Of a stretch of 64,000 bases of DNA, positions 33,205-43,193 are shown one piece after another. The notes beneath the pieces were generated by a model. The model was given only the letters and a program-made list of their open reading frames with translations, ran no database searches and was not told the DNA's origin. The DNA comes from Agarophyton chilense (lineage: Eukaryota > Rhodophyta > Florideophyceae > Gracilariales > Gracilariaceae). The number at the start of each line of letters is the position of its first letter. Positions within the stretch are counted from its first letter, which is position 1. The DNA is taken from NCBI GenBank assembly GCA_030374765.1, contig JARGXX010000079.1, positions 1 through 64,000 on the forward strand, read 5' to 3'. The translations under genes were made by a program, and so were the position numbers.

Positions 33205-33770
33205 GGCGCGCGGAGGGGGGGAGCGCGTAGGTGGGAAGGGGAGAAGGAGTGGGGAACGAAGGAGGAAGGAGAAGGACGGAGGAAAGAAGGAAGGGGAAAG
33301 GAGGGGGAAAGAAGGAGGGAAAGAAGGGGGAAAGAAGGGGGAAAGAAGGGGGAAAGGAGAAGAAGGAGGAGGTGAGAGTGGGAGCACGGACGGAGAAGCG
33401 TGGGGAAGCAATGTGAACGACGGGGCAAAGCTCGGAGCGGCGCAACAAGGAGGAAGACACACACTCACAAGCACACACTTGCGCGCACAGTGGTGGCGCG
33501 AGCGGCGCGTGTGTGTATCGGCGGCGTTACAAACGTTGGGCAGCGGCGGCGCCAACGGCGTGTCCAGCACGCTCACAGGCGAGGCGAGGGGGGGCCTAGG
33601 CACGCAAGAGGAAAAAAAAAAAGCGTTTTCTACACACCACGCAGCGCACGCAAATGCGCGAAAGCGTGCACACCAAGCACCGCCACGTGGACCACGAGTC
33701 CACGCGTGCCACCACACGAAACAAGAACACGGGGCCACGTTTATCAGCCGTGGCTAGCTGTCAGCCGTGG
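33205..33770. other. Upstream region of the CHY gene with polypurine tract
   Basis: Between the RWP-RK stop codon and the CHY start, both on the minus strand. It contains an all-purine run of 95 nt on the + strand (33278-33372) built of GGGGGAAAGAA-like repeats, hence a pyrimidine-only leader on the coding strand. No gene supported; the open minus frame continuing to 33738 lacks conserved content. Confidence 0.6.
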
Positions 33771-36703
33771 CTAGCTGTCGCCCGACAGCTGCACGATGAG
33801 ACCGTTCACGGCGCCGCCGCCGGCGGGCGCCAACACAAGGGCGAAGCGCGAGGCGCCGTGGCACGCGAGCCAATCCACGCGCGTCTTTCGAGCGCGCGCG
33901 TACTGCTCAGTCAGCAGCCGCTCGCCACAGTGCACAGCCGCCGTGCCGCGCACGCGCACCCCCCCCGCTTCCAATACGCGTCGGCTCCCGCCCCACGACA
34001 CCACCCGCAGCTGCGCGTCCACGCGCCAGTGTGCCGCGCCCAGATGCTCCCACTCCACCTCCCCCCCCCGCCACCTGCTCATCTCTCCTCTCCCTCCCTC
34101 CTCATTCTCCGCCCCGATCCCATTTTCCATACCCATCCCCATCCCCATCCCACTCCCACTTCCACTCCCACTCCCACTCCCGCTCCCATCTCCGTCCCCA
34201 CTGCCATCGCCCGTCCCGCTGCCATCGCCCGTCCCGCTCCCGCTCCCGCTCCCGCTCCCGCTCCCGCTCCCGCTCCCGCTCCCGCTCCCGTTCGCTGTAT
34301 CCTCCGGCGTCTCCTCCCGATCGCTCGGCGGCGTGATCTCGCGCATCCCCCCAAGGTCGCCCTCCCCGCGCACCATCGCCGGCACCCCAGTGTTGCCCGC
34401 CGCAATGTACCGACCCTGCCAGTTATGCTTGTCAAGCTCGCCTTTGCTGTCGGACTCTACCACCACATTGTTTCGCCGTCGCTTGGCGGCTGCCCGCCCG
34501 CACGCCGCCCGTACTTGCATCCCCAGCGTGTGCGCGTGAGCGTCTGCCGCTTTCACTTCGTACTCGCCTTGCCGCTTGCCGCTTTCGCCGCTTTCGCCGC
34601 CTTCTATTCTCAGTCCGTTCGCGCTGGCCATGTCCACGCCCTTGCGTGCCTCCTCTTCCTCCTCCTCCTCCCTCACTCGACTGGCGCGCGCGCGCTTCAC
34701 TGAGCTGCTTCCTTTTGTTCTGTCCGTCTTGCCATCGCTTTGCTTGCGCCCATCTTCTCGCACCGTCATCGTCTGCTCCTCGCTCTTGCCACGCTCCAGC
34801 CCGATCGTAGCCAACAGCTGTCTCTCCTGTCTCTCAGTGCCGCGCGCACTCTCCACCTGCATCCTGTCCTTTTGCACGCCTTTCATATCCCTCTGCGTTT
34901 GGTGCACCGTATCAGCCGTTGTAGCCACTCGGGCCGTGGAACCCATTCGTCCATTTTGCCCGTGCCCGTTCTGAACGCGTACATTTTGTCGTTTACTTCG
35001 CGCGTGCCGTGCATGCCATCTATCCGTCGTCGTCGCCGCACGATCCGTGCCATTAGAGACCCCAACCTCAGTTCGCGCGTTCGCCCCATTGCTCCCGTTG
35101 CTCTGGTTGCTCTGGTTGGTAGCAGATGATAACGTCTTCCCACCACCACCGTCGTTTTTGATCGGTTTGCCACCACTGTCAGTGGAATGATGATGGTGGT
35201 GGTGGTGGTGATTGTTCTGATTGTACATGTTCACGATGCCGGCGTTGCTAGAGTGAGCCATTTCAGCCCACAATTGCTGCGGAGCGGGTGCATGCGTACC
35301 GCTCGCATCCGATGGCGGCATCATGGCCGCCGAGTCGGCGCCAACCTGCCCGTGCGCACCAAAGGCACCGTACACCACGTTGTTGGGCGGTTGCGAGCCC
35401 ATGTTGACGTGCGTGGACGCGTACATGTCGTAACCGTTGAGTGGCGGAGAACAGTTTGCAGATGACTGCACGGGCACCACGGCGGGCTGCATGCTGTTGG
35501 CACCAGCCGCGTTCAGCACAGCGGCGGCGGCGCCTTTTGACTGAGCATTACCGCTGTTACTGTTGTGGTTGACAGTGCTGCTGCTGTTTTTGTTGTCTTT
35601 GTTGTTGTTCTTCTTTTTGTTGTTGTTGTTGTTGTTTTTGTTGTTGCTGCTGTTGTTGTTAGTGGCACCGTTGTTGACATTCTGCACCGGCACGGCAGCG
35701 TCGCCGCTTGGAGAGGCGTGGTGGTGCGGGTACATTTGCTCCATGACGTTGACCTGCACCATGTTGTGAAAGGCACCGGGCGGGGCGGCGGTGTACGAAA
35801 ACGGTGAGGCAAAGGCGTACGGCATGGAGGCGGGACCATAGAAGGGCGGGGCAGCGGCCGACATAGGCGCAGACATGCTCGGTTGATTTGGGGGCTGTAC
35901 GACGGCGGGCGGCTGCGGTATGCGCGGTATGGGCAGGTGGAAGTTGTGCGACGACACGCCGCCGTTGAGGTAACAATCACAACCGACGATTCCGCACATG
36001 TAGGCGACTGGGGGCGGAAAAGCAATGGTGTGGAGGTGATGGGCGGGTATTCGGGCATGCTGCTGCTGCTGTTGCTGCGACTGCTGTGTGTGCTGTGGCG
36101 GTTGATGGTGGTGGTTGTGGTGGTGGTGGTGGTGGGGTTGCTGCTGCTGCGCGTGTTGCGATTGGTGCTGCGCAGAGGTGGACATTGTGAGCGTGGGGTG
36201 GGTGGCGGAGGAGAGAAGGTGTTGAGACGAGCGCATGTGCACAGGGTAAGGGGGTTGGGGGTGTTGGGGTATGTGCGGATGCGTCTGGCTCTGATGGGTA
36301 GAATGGTGAGGGTGGTGAGGGTGGTGAGGGTGATGAGGGTGGTGGTGATGTTGCGAAGCAGACGGATGCAGAGCAGGGTGGGGGTGAGGCGGGACGCTTT
36401 CGGTGGTATGCATGGAAGAAGGGGCCATACGAAAGATATGGTCCTTCTTTTGCACGATGGAATGAATCTCATGCTTGTAATACTCCTTGTCGGCGGCCGT
36501 GGCCTTCTCCTTCTCCAGCTTCTCCTTGAGTTTGTCGAGGCTCTTGATCTTGCGATGGGGCCAGCGCGGGACGCCGTGCTTGCGGCATTGTTTTTTAAGG
36601 GCGGTGACGCACACGCCCAACTGCTTGGCGGCGCTGTTGATGGGCAGGTGAAAGAAGCGCGAGAGCTCCTGGTACGTGAGCGAGCGGCCTCGCACAACGT
36701 CGT

Positions 36704-36743
<40 letters not shown>

Positions 36744-36884
36744 AGGCGGGGACGGGGACGGGGGCGGTAATGACTGTTGCTGCGGCTGCGACTGCGGCTG
36801 CGGAGACGACGACGGGGGCGGAGGCGGCGGGGACGGAGGCGATGGCGATGACGATGACGATGAAGATGACGGCGAGGGCGACAT
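33771..36884 (-). CDS. RWP-RK domain transcription factor
   Basis: 1037 residues from the ATG at 36884. After a Pro/Ser/Gln-rich start, residues about 66-118 form an RWP-RK domain (LTYQELSRFFHLPINSAAKQ, then TALKKQCRKHG and the RWPHRK signature at 107-112), followed by a Lys/Glu helix that may coil. In plants and algae RWP-RK proteins are nuclear DNA-binding regulators of nitrogen response or gametogenesis; with no GAF or PB1 domain visible this is closer to the short RKD type extended by disorder. The remainder is low complexity: His-, Asn- and Gln-rich blocks, and (Gly-Ser)n near residues 860-905 encoded by CCCGCT-type repeats (about 34235-34290). The open frame extends upstream only with a TTG start. 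Confidence 0.85.
36705..36742. repeat. CGG triplet repeat coding for poly-Pro
   Basis: About 13 CGG units encode the proline run just before the RWP-RK domain. Together with the (Gly-Ser)n and poly-Asn blocks it makes this gene repeat-rich. Confidence 0.85.
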
Positions 36885-37683
36885 GGGATACGCGGACGCG
36901 ACGCTACGCCGGTTGAAAGTACTTGTTGCATGCAAACGACAGACACTCTGTGCACTACTGGTAGATACGACGCGACGGGGTAGCGCTGTGCTCTCACTCA
37001 AACACGCTCAAAGGCACACGCGTTGCGTGCGCGAGCCGCCCGCCACACGGACCGCAAGGAGGCGGATAGCACGCGCATGGCGCACACAAACACAAGATAT
37101 TTGGGCTGCCACGCCGCCGCCGTTCGACGCATTCATTGGTTAAAAACGCGTCCAAAAAATCGTAAAAATTCCAACACCCATGTAACACGCCCGTGTGACG
37201 CACGCCAAAGATATGAGCGCCAGCGCAGATAGCAGCGTGTGAGTACGCCAATCGCCATCAAAAGCGAATCTGCAAAGATATTTCACAAACAACAACTGCG
37301 GCGTGGCGACGCTCCGTCGGCAACTGTGCGAGACGTACACAGAGTACGCGTGTTCAACGTGAACAGGTGGACACATTGATGTGGCTCTGCTGTACTGCGT
37401 GGATACGTGGACGGAGCGTGCGCGCGCGCCACGTGATGCGCGCCGCGGCGGCGGTGACCGTTGCCGAAAGAGGCGAAGGGAGTTGCTTGACGCGGCAGCG
37501 TTGCATGGCGAGCTGCGCGCCGTTTACAGAGCCACTCGCGGGCACCTCTCCCGACGGTCCGGGAAGCAAAAGCGTCATAAAGCCCGCGCGGTGACGCCCT
37601 TCCTCCCCACGCTGCATCGCCTCGCCTTCCACCGCGCGCCGTCGCGACTATCATCGTCGTCGTCGTCGTCGCTGCTCGGCTGC
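36885..37683. other. Divergent region between RWP-RK and glycosyltransferase genes
   Basis: 799 bp that should contain both promoters. The plus frame stays open upstream of 37684, but only from a GTG. No additional gene supported. Confidence 0.55.
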
Positions 37684-39420
37684 ATGGCGTCGTCGCTGTT
37701 CGCGGGCGGCTCCGTGTGCGCGGACGCGCGCCGCGCCGTGCGCAGAGCGTTGCGTCGCTTTGTGGCGGCGCGTCGCTCCAAGCTACCGCCCTCGCGTCGC
37801 GCGCTCGCCAGCGCCGCCATATTGGCCGCCGCGCTGCTGTGTGTCTCGCTCGTGGTGCGCATGCCATCGCCTTCATCATTACCGTCACCGATAGCGTCTT
37901 CTTCATCGCAATCGTCCCCGTCGTCGCTGTCGCCGTCGTCGCTGTCGCCGCCGCGCATGCAGCTTTTCTCACAACCGCGCCGCGACGATCCTCCCCGTGT
38001 GGACGACGATGGCGCGCCGCCGCCAGCCATCGCCGCGCTTCCGTCTGCGCTGCGCGCGCGCATCGCCGCCACCACGCGCGCCTTGCGCGCGGGGGAGTCG
38101 TCGCGTGTGGCGCTCACGCGCGCCTATGCGGTGCCGCACGCTGTGGCGGCTGTGATGACGTTGCAGACTGCGCGTTTGCTGTTGTGGAAGCTTGTTTTGG
38201 CCGATGAGTTGGCTGACATGCGTGCTTCATCTTGCGATTCCGTTCGCGTGCATGCGCGCGTGCTCTTTGTGCACACACAGAATGGCTTGGGCAATCGTCT
38301 GCGCGCTCTTGCTTCTGGGCTGGCTATGGCGCGCGCCACTGCTCGCGTTCCCGTCGTCGTGTGGGAGTCGGATCCGCATCTCGCCGCCCCGTTTCACGAG
38401 GTGCTTACCGCTGAGCGCAATGCTTCCTCGTTGCAGGGCTTGCTGTATGACCATCTTATTGTCATGGACCGCTTCGTGGATTGGACTCTGGTCGACCACC
38501 GCAATCAATCGTGGCACGCTGTTAGCTACATGGAAAAAGATGGTCCCCACGCCAAGCCGGACATCTTGATGCGCTTTGAGCTCCCGTCTCACCGCCCAAT
38601 CTCCGTGCACCACTGGCTGAAAAACCATCCGCAACAACCGCCGCAACTGCAAAGCGCCAACGCCACCGTGCAGCTCACTCTTTCTAAACCCCGCCCTAAC
38701 CGCTCGAGTCATCTAATTCACTCCGCGAAGCATGTGTACTTTAGAAGTGCCTATGTCGCAAAAACCCAACCCAAATCTATCTGTGCACGCTCCATCGTCA
38801 ACCGCCAGCTCGCCCTCTTGCAGCCAAGTGCTGACGTCATGCAAATCGTTCGCCAAATCGATCCCAAATCGCTCTCGCCAGCCATTGGAGTGCACATACG
38901 CTCCAGAAGCCTGGCGAGGGACAACGTCGACGTTCGCACCCGCTGCGAGTACACCCGCGTCGGCGCCCGCGTCACCGACTACTGGAGATCGCGCTCCAGT
39001 CTTCGCGTTTTTGTCAAAAAGATGCAGTGGGCCATTCGACGTAAGAAAAGCGTAAAGTTTTTCGTCGCCTCCGATGATGTTGCCGTCGTACAGGCCTTGA
39101 CTGCACGTTTCGGCCGCGATCGAATTCTGTATATTCAGCGCGGCTGCGATGACCGCTTTGAGGGCTGCGTCAAGTACGCCATGGCCGACCTCATTTGCTT
39201 GTCCAAGACCATGAAGATCTACGGCTCCAATTGGAGCAGTTTTTCCGAGGCTGCCGGCCGCCTTGGAGGGAAGAGCGTCTTCCTTAGTGGCCATCATTTC
39301 GGACGCGTCAAAGGGGTTGCGCGTCTGTGGCACCAAGTGCAGTCTGATGTGTACTCCAAAATTGACACCGTGCTCAAGGTATGGCCCTCATGGCTGCTAT
39401 TGCCGTGGAATCGGTGCTAA
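37684..39420 (+). CDS. GT-B fucosyltransferase-like type II membrane protein
   Basis: 578 residues from the first ATG. A short basic cytosolic tail is followed by one membrane segment at about 41-59 (LASAAILAAALLCVSLVV) and a Ser/Pro stem, the usual Golgi type II layout. The lumenal part has GLGNRLRALASG near residue 202, VVVWESDPHLAAPF, IGVHIRSRS near 400, FFVASDD, and ADLICLSKT followed by GSNWSSFSEAAGRLG near 500. This order (GxGN(R), HxR, ASD, S.W/FS) resembles the O-fucosyltransferase/NodZ/FUT8 GT-B superfamily, which uses GDP-fucose. Donor and acceptor are not proven; a role in cell-surface or extracellular polysaccharide or glycoprotein synthesis is inferred. Confidence 0.7.
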   Translation: MASSLFAGGSVCADARRAVRRALRRFVAARRSKLPPSRRALASAAILAAALLCVSLVVRMPSPSSLPSPIASSSSQSSPSSLSPSSLSPPRMQLFSQPRRDDPPRVDDDGAPPPAIAALPSALRARIAATTRALRAGESSRVALTRAYAVPHAVAAVMTLQTARLLLWKLVLADELADMRASSCDSVRVHARVLFVHTQNGLGNRLRALASGLAMARATARVPVVVWESDPHLAAPFHEVLTAERNASSLQGLLYDHLIVMDRFVDWTLVDHRNQSWHAVSYMEKDGPHAKPDILMRFELPSHRPISVHHWLKNHPQQPPQLQSANATVQLTLSKPRPNRSSHLIHSAKHVYFRSAYVAKTQPKSICARSIVNRQLALLQPSADVMQIVRQIDPKSLSPAIGVHIRSRSLARDNVDVRTRCEYTRVGARVTDYWRSRSSLRVFVKKMQWAIRRKKSVKFFVASDDVAVVQALTARFGRDRILYIQRGCDDRFEGCVKYAMADLICLSKTMKIYGSNWSSFSEAAGRLGGKSVFLSGHHFGRVKGVARLWHQVQSDVYSKIDTVLKVWPSWLLLPWNRC

Positions 39421-39571
39421 TCACGTCATGTACCGCCGCCTTTTCGTATGTCTCCTTTTCGACGCGAGCAACATGTAAAGACGTAAGTGGTACAGACACT
39501 CCATGCAGCTGGGAGCGAGGAAGAGCACACGCAATTGGACACAAGAGACACATTCGTAACAATTTAGCACT

Positions 39572-40750
39572 TTACAATAACAATGGCTGCGCCCAACCGT
39601 GCGCGTCGTATTGTTCGCCGTATTGGATCGCTCGCACTTTGTTGTACAGGCGCAAAAGACGGTCGCCGACGCGGTCGGGGTCACTGCCAATTTCATACAA
39701 CCTGCTGCCGTGCAGCACGCGCGTGACAGCTGTGATGACCACCGCCGTGCCGCACGCTCCCACTTCGTCGAATTGCTCCAATTCTTCAATGTCGATTTTT
39801 CGTTGCTCCACCGTCATGCCCTCATCCTGCGCCAGCTGCATCAGCGTCTTGTTGGTGATGCTTGGTAGCACACTTGCAGAGTCTGGCGTTACGTAGGCGT
39901 TTCCTTTCAGCCCGAAGAAGTTTGAAGTTCCAAACTCTTCGATGGTTCGACGGTTTTCCGCATCTAGATAGAGGTTAATTGGATAGCCGGCGCTCTTGCC
40001 CATCATGTTTGGCATGAGGTCTGCTGCGTAGTTGCCGGCCACCTTCACGTGGCCGACCCCCTTGGGGGCGGCGCGGTCAAAGTTTTGCATTACGAGGGCA
40101 GTCACGGGGGACAGTCCCCCCTTGTAATAGTCTCCGACCGGCACCACCATGACGAGGAATGTGAATTCGTCAGATGTCTGCAACCCAATTTTGGCACCGC
40201 TACCGAATAGCAAGGGTCGGATGTACAGTGAACCCCCGCTTCCGTACGGTGGCACATAGTGGATGTTCTCTCTGACCGCCATGTGAACCACATGTAAAAA
40301 CAGCTCCGGCGGAACATCTGGAATCACCAGACGTTGCGCTGACGACTGCAGACGCTTTGCGTTTTCATCGGCACGAAACACTCTCACCACGCCATCCTGT
40401 CCGCGGAAAGCCTTGAGCCCTTCGAAACAGCTCTGGCCATAGTGCAAAGCCGTGCTGGCAATGTGCATACGGATAAAGGGCTCGGTTTCGATAGAGGGGG
40501 CGGACCATTGCCCATGTTTCCAGATGCACTGCACAAAACAAGCCGTTTGAATGTATTGGAATCCTAGATTTTTCCAATCGAGCTTTGGAGTTGTTAGCCG
40601 TACCTCGGACTGTACCATGCGAGGCGTGAGAGGCTTGTGTGGCGCGGTCGGGCGGGGAGGTCGCACGGCGGCGCGACGCGGCTTGACACGGCTGTCGCGC
40701 GCTGAACTTGAGCTGCACTGTGATAGCGGGAGGGGGGATGCGAACGCCAT
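39572..40750 (-). CDS. BCAT: Branched-chain amino acid aminotransferase (class IV, PLP), plastid
   Basis: 392 residues from the ATG at 40750. Residues 1-45 are a transit peptide (MAFASPLPLSQ..., Ser/Arg/Pro-rich, Phe at 3). The catalytic part has ALHYGQSCFEGLKAF (about 101-115), Tyr and Arg in YIRPLLFGSG, Schiff-base Lys236 in HVKVAGNYAA, EEFGTSNFFGL, and a C-terminal GTAVVITAV segment. The enzyme transfers the amino group between glutamate and 2-oxo acids for the last step of Leu, Ile and Val synthesis, or the first of their breakdown; the transit peptide favours plastid biosynthesis. The minus frame is open to 40930, but the upstream part is Pro-rich translation of the homopolymer leader and has no ATG. 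The stop lies 151 bp from the stop of the convergent glycosyltransferase gene. Confidence 0.92.
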   Translation of the reverse strand: MAFASPLPLSQCSSSSARDSRVKPRRAAVRPPRPTAPHKPLTPRMVQSEVRLTTPKLDWKNLGFQYIQTACFVQCIWKHGQWSAPSIETEPFIRMHIASTALHYGQSCFEGLKAFRGQDGVVRVFRADENAKRLQSSAQRLVIPDVPPELFLHVVHMAVRENIHYVPPYGSGGSLYIRPLLFGSGAKIGLQTSDEFTFLVMVVPVGDYYKGGLSPVTALVMQNFDRAAPKGVGHVKVAGNYAADLMPNMMGKSAGYPINLYLDAENRRTIEEFGTSNFFGLKGNAYVTPDSASVLPSITNKTLMQLAQDEGMTVEQRKIDIEELEQFDEVGACGTAVVITAVTRVLHGSRLYEIGSDPDRVGDRLLRLYNKVRAIQYGEQYDAHGWAQPLLL

Positions 40751-40786
40751 GCTGCCGGCGGTGGGGAGAGGGGAAAGGGGGGAGAA

Positions 40787-40813
40787 GGGGGGGGGGGGGG
40801 GGGGGGGGGGGGG
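40787..40813. repeat. 27-nt G homopolymer in the BCAT leader
   Basis: Uninterrupted run of 27 G (C on the coding strand), 37 bases upstream of the BCAT ATG and embedded in a longer purine tract. Likely length-variable. Confidence 0.9.
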
Positions 40814-40962
40814 AGGGAGGAAAAGGGCGGGGAGTTGGCGGTGAAGAAGGCGAGCCGTACGGATATTGTCGGATGCTCCTCGGAAAGGACGACGGCGGTG
40901 TAAACAGCGCGGGTGCGAGGGGTCGACCACACGGCTGGTGGCGTCGGCTTATCTCAACGCGC

Positions 40963-41038
40963 GCATTTCAGCGGGGGACGTCCTGTAGCGCGTGCCAAAC
41001 TCTTCGCTGTTACACGTGGCACGCTTCCGCTGAAATGC
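40963..41038. promoter_or_regulatory. Nested perfect inverted repeats upstream of BCAT
   Basis: Outer arms GCATTTCAGCGG (40963-40974) and CCGCTGAAATGC (41027-41038) are exact complements. Inside them GCGTGCCA (40990-40997) and TGGCACGC (41017-41024) are also exact. The outer stem extends by CTCA/TGAG across a 6-nt bulge. It lies about 213 bp upstream of the BCAT ATG: either a structured leader RNA or dyad protein sites. Confidence 0.55.
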
Positions 41039-42336
41039 TGAGGTGTCTGCGAGTACACACTATTGTGCTCGCCGAGCCTCCCGAAGCCTTCGCTGTGCGG
41101 TGCTGCTAGCTAGAGGAATATGCGATGCGATGTCAGAAACTAACAAGGGTGAAGGGTTAGATTGCTATTCCTTTAGCAATTGCTAGCAATTGGAATGGAT
41201 CATCTGAGTTTCATACTGAAGCTTTCAGCGCTGCCGTCTCTTGCCGAACAAATGTCCTGCTTACTGATGCTTGGTTTGATACGTACTTGCACGGGAGATG
41301 AGCGGCCATCTTCAGCACGAATGCTGCCCATAACAATCATTGCCCATTTACCTCCGTTTATTGTACAGTAGCTCAATTTTGATGAAATCAATGGGCCATC
41401 TTGTACCGCCATTCGCAGTGATTCTTCTTCAATTCGGAGACCACGCCTTATCTGTCCTGATACAATTTTGGCCGTCTACTGTTTGACTCATTCCCGCCGC
41501 ACCACCAGCGAAGTACGCCGTGTGCGCTAGGTGTGCACGAGCAACATAACAATGCTGTCTTTCTTAATGAATCAAGTATCACATTTGCAACACCGTCTTT
41601 CCAATCCCGTATCACGCGGACGACGTGTCTCGATTCCATCCCCTTTCCAATGATCGCCGGTTTATCAATCAAAGGCTAATAATCTACTTATTGTGTAGTT
41701 TTCTCTCTTTCGTTAGCTAGCTAGGGGTATGAAAATGAAAAACCTGCTCACAGGCCTCTGCAACAACCACACCAAGCGCCCCCATCTCTGTCGAGGCCAG
41801 TTCCTCAATGTGTGTTTAGGCTACATTCGAAGGAGAGGGCGGATAGAGTTCACACACGCCCTTCAAAATGTCAAGTGAGATGCCCCCTTGTAGCACAAAC
41901 ACCGGATTTCTGCCACAACACACTCAAAAGCTTGGAAACCGCACCTTGGCCGAGTGCCCCGCACGGTGTGCCAGGGAGAGCTTTGATCTTCCAAAGTTTA
42001 AGCGCCGCGCAAATGGATCAACAGTAGCTACACCTTGCCGTAATTCGCTTTGAATTGGAAACTTGTGCCGCTATTGCCTGCATCTCACTGTGCTACTTTT
42101 TGAAAAGAGAAATTCATTTCGTGTGTGACACACGGTGCGTTGTGCTCACACACACCACCCTGATCTCGATCAAGATCGGGATCAAGCAGGCGTTTTCGCT
42201 CAGCTGGACATCGCTGCAAAGGTACGGCGTATTTCGAACGCGCAACTGACAACAAACCCAAGGAGCAGAATCTGGCAAGCAAGCACCTCCGATCACGGAA
42301 AGGAAATCCGGAGAATTTCAATAACTCCATCACACA

Positions 42337-42879
42337 ATGGTAGGCGCTGCGTTCATATGTGCCCGTGCGTGCACAATGGTTCGTTCAACGGGAAAGGCTG
42401 CGATGACGACACCCAACAACATATCTCGTCGCGATGCTATGCTGACGGTGTGTGCAGTGGTTACAGCAGCGATTCTGCCAAAGCCAGCCAAGTGTGAGCA
42501 AAAGCTACCGGCTGGAGCTGCGCAGTTTACTCGAGTGTTAACGGCGCAAAGGCAGTGGGAGAGTTTAGGAAGCGTGCTGGACGGTGGTCGAACTCTGGAA
42601 GAAGAAGAATGGGAAAATATTCGGGGAATTCTGCGCGCCGTATACCAAGTGAGCGGTGACATGGAATATCTCACGAAGCCGTGGAGCAAGGAAAATAGAC
42701 AGACTGCGTCCAAGGACATAAAGACGATGAGAATGACTCTCAAGAAAATGGACGAACCCGCTAAGAAAAGACAGCTAGAAGAGTTGAAAGAAAAATATAA
42801 CCAAGTACAAACTTTACTGCAGCGATTTTTGAGCACGTTCAGTGAGGCTAGCACAGCTGACATGCCGCTGGAGCTTTAG
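42337..42879 (+). CDS. PSBQ: Photosystem II extrinsic protein, PsbQ family (PsbQ'-like)
   Basis: 180 residues with a two-step targeting leader: a basic transit segment with Phe6, then RRD (31-33) followed by a hydrophobic stretch (35-48) and a short cleavage region before CEQ, i.e. a twin-arginine thylakoid signal. The mature part of about 125 residues is helical and matches the PsbQ four-helix pattern: EWENIRGILR near 91-100, GDMEYLTK, the DIKTMRMTLKKMDEPAKK helix and the final LEELKEKYNQVQTLL helix. PsbQ-type proteins sit on the lumenal face of photosystem II and stabilise the Mn4CaO5 cluster. The call rests on pattern and targeting, not on a search. Its stop overlaps by 4 bp that of the convergent PsbW-like gene. 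Confidence 0.7.
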   Translation: MVGAAFICARACTMVRSTGKAAMTTPNNISRRDAMLTVCAVVTAAILPKPAKCEQKLPAGAAQFTRVLTAQRQWESLGSVLDGGRTLEEEEWENIRGILRAVYQVSGDMEYLTKPWSKENRQTASKDIKTMRMTLKKMDEPAKKRQLEELKEKYNQVQTLLQRFLSTFSEASTADMPLEL

Positions 42880-43193
42880 TTACGACGCTGGTCATACTCT
42901 CCAAGAAAATCTTCCTTGTTCTGCGAGCCATCAAACTGGAGAAAAAACACGAGGAAGACGGCAGGAATAGCAAGAAGAGGCAAGAAGAGGAGCGGCGAGT
43001 CGATTCCAAGGCCCTCTCCAGTACCTTCGGTGGCCAGTGTGGGCGCCACGGCGGCCAAGGCGGTGGGCAGAGCGGCCAGACGAGCAGCGTGCTTTCTGAG
43101 CGACATGCGCGGCGCACGGTGCGTCGAGACAGCCGCCGCGACGGGGCGCAACGCGAGCGGAAGGGAAGTGGCAGGGACGAAGGCGGAGACCAT
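42876..43193 (-). CDS. PsbW-like photosystem II small membrane subunit
   Basis: 105 residues from the ATG at 43193, chosen because MVSAFVPATSL begins a typical red-algal transit peptide (Phe5); in-frame ATGs further upstream would add unlike sequence. A second hydrophobic Ala-rich segment (about 38-54) ends at TLA, a thylakoid signal cleavage site. The mature chain of about 51 residues starts TEGTGEGLGI, has one membrane helix (about 67-86) and a charged tail (EDFLGEYDQRRN). PsbW proteins are nuclear-encoded, of this size, begin with a similar GTG-x-GLG region and have one transmembrane helix. Convergent with the PsbQ-like gene, sharing TTAG at 42876-42879. Other small photosystem or thylakoid proteins remain possible. 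Confidence 0.6.
   Translation of the reverse strand: MVSAFVPATSLPLALRPVAAAVSTHRAPRMSLRKHAARLAALPTALAAVAPTLATEGTGEGLGIDSPLLFLPLLAIPAVFLVFFLQFDGSQNKEDFLGEYDQRRN

Larger units (their letters stand above)
40751..42336. other. Divergent region between BCAT and PsbQ-like genes
   Basis: 1.6 kb holding both promoters, the G-run, a nested inverted repeat (40963-41038) and an imperfect hairpin of GATC-type repeats (about 42152-42190) upstream of the PsbQ-like ATG. Short frames show no domains. Confidence 0.6.

Noticed and set aside
35513..36997. 494-codon Arg/Thr-rich minus-strand frame
   Set aside because: Alternative frame inside the RWP-RK gene; composition is that of shifted GC-rich codons.
40751..40930. 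60-residue Pro-rich N-terminal extension of BCAT
   Set aside because: Translation of the homopolymer leader with no ATG; the transit peptide begins cleanly at the ATG at 40750.
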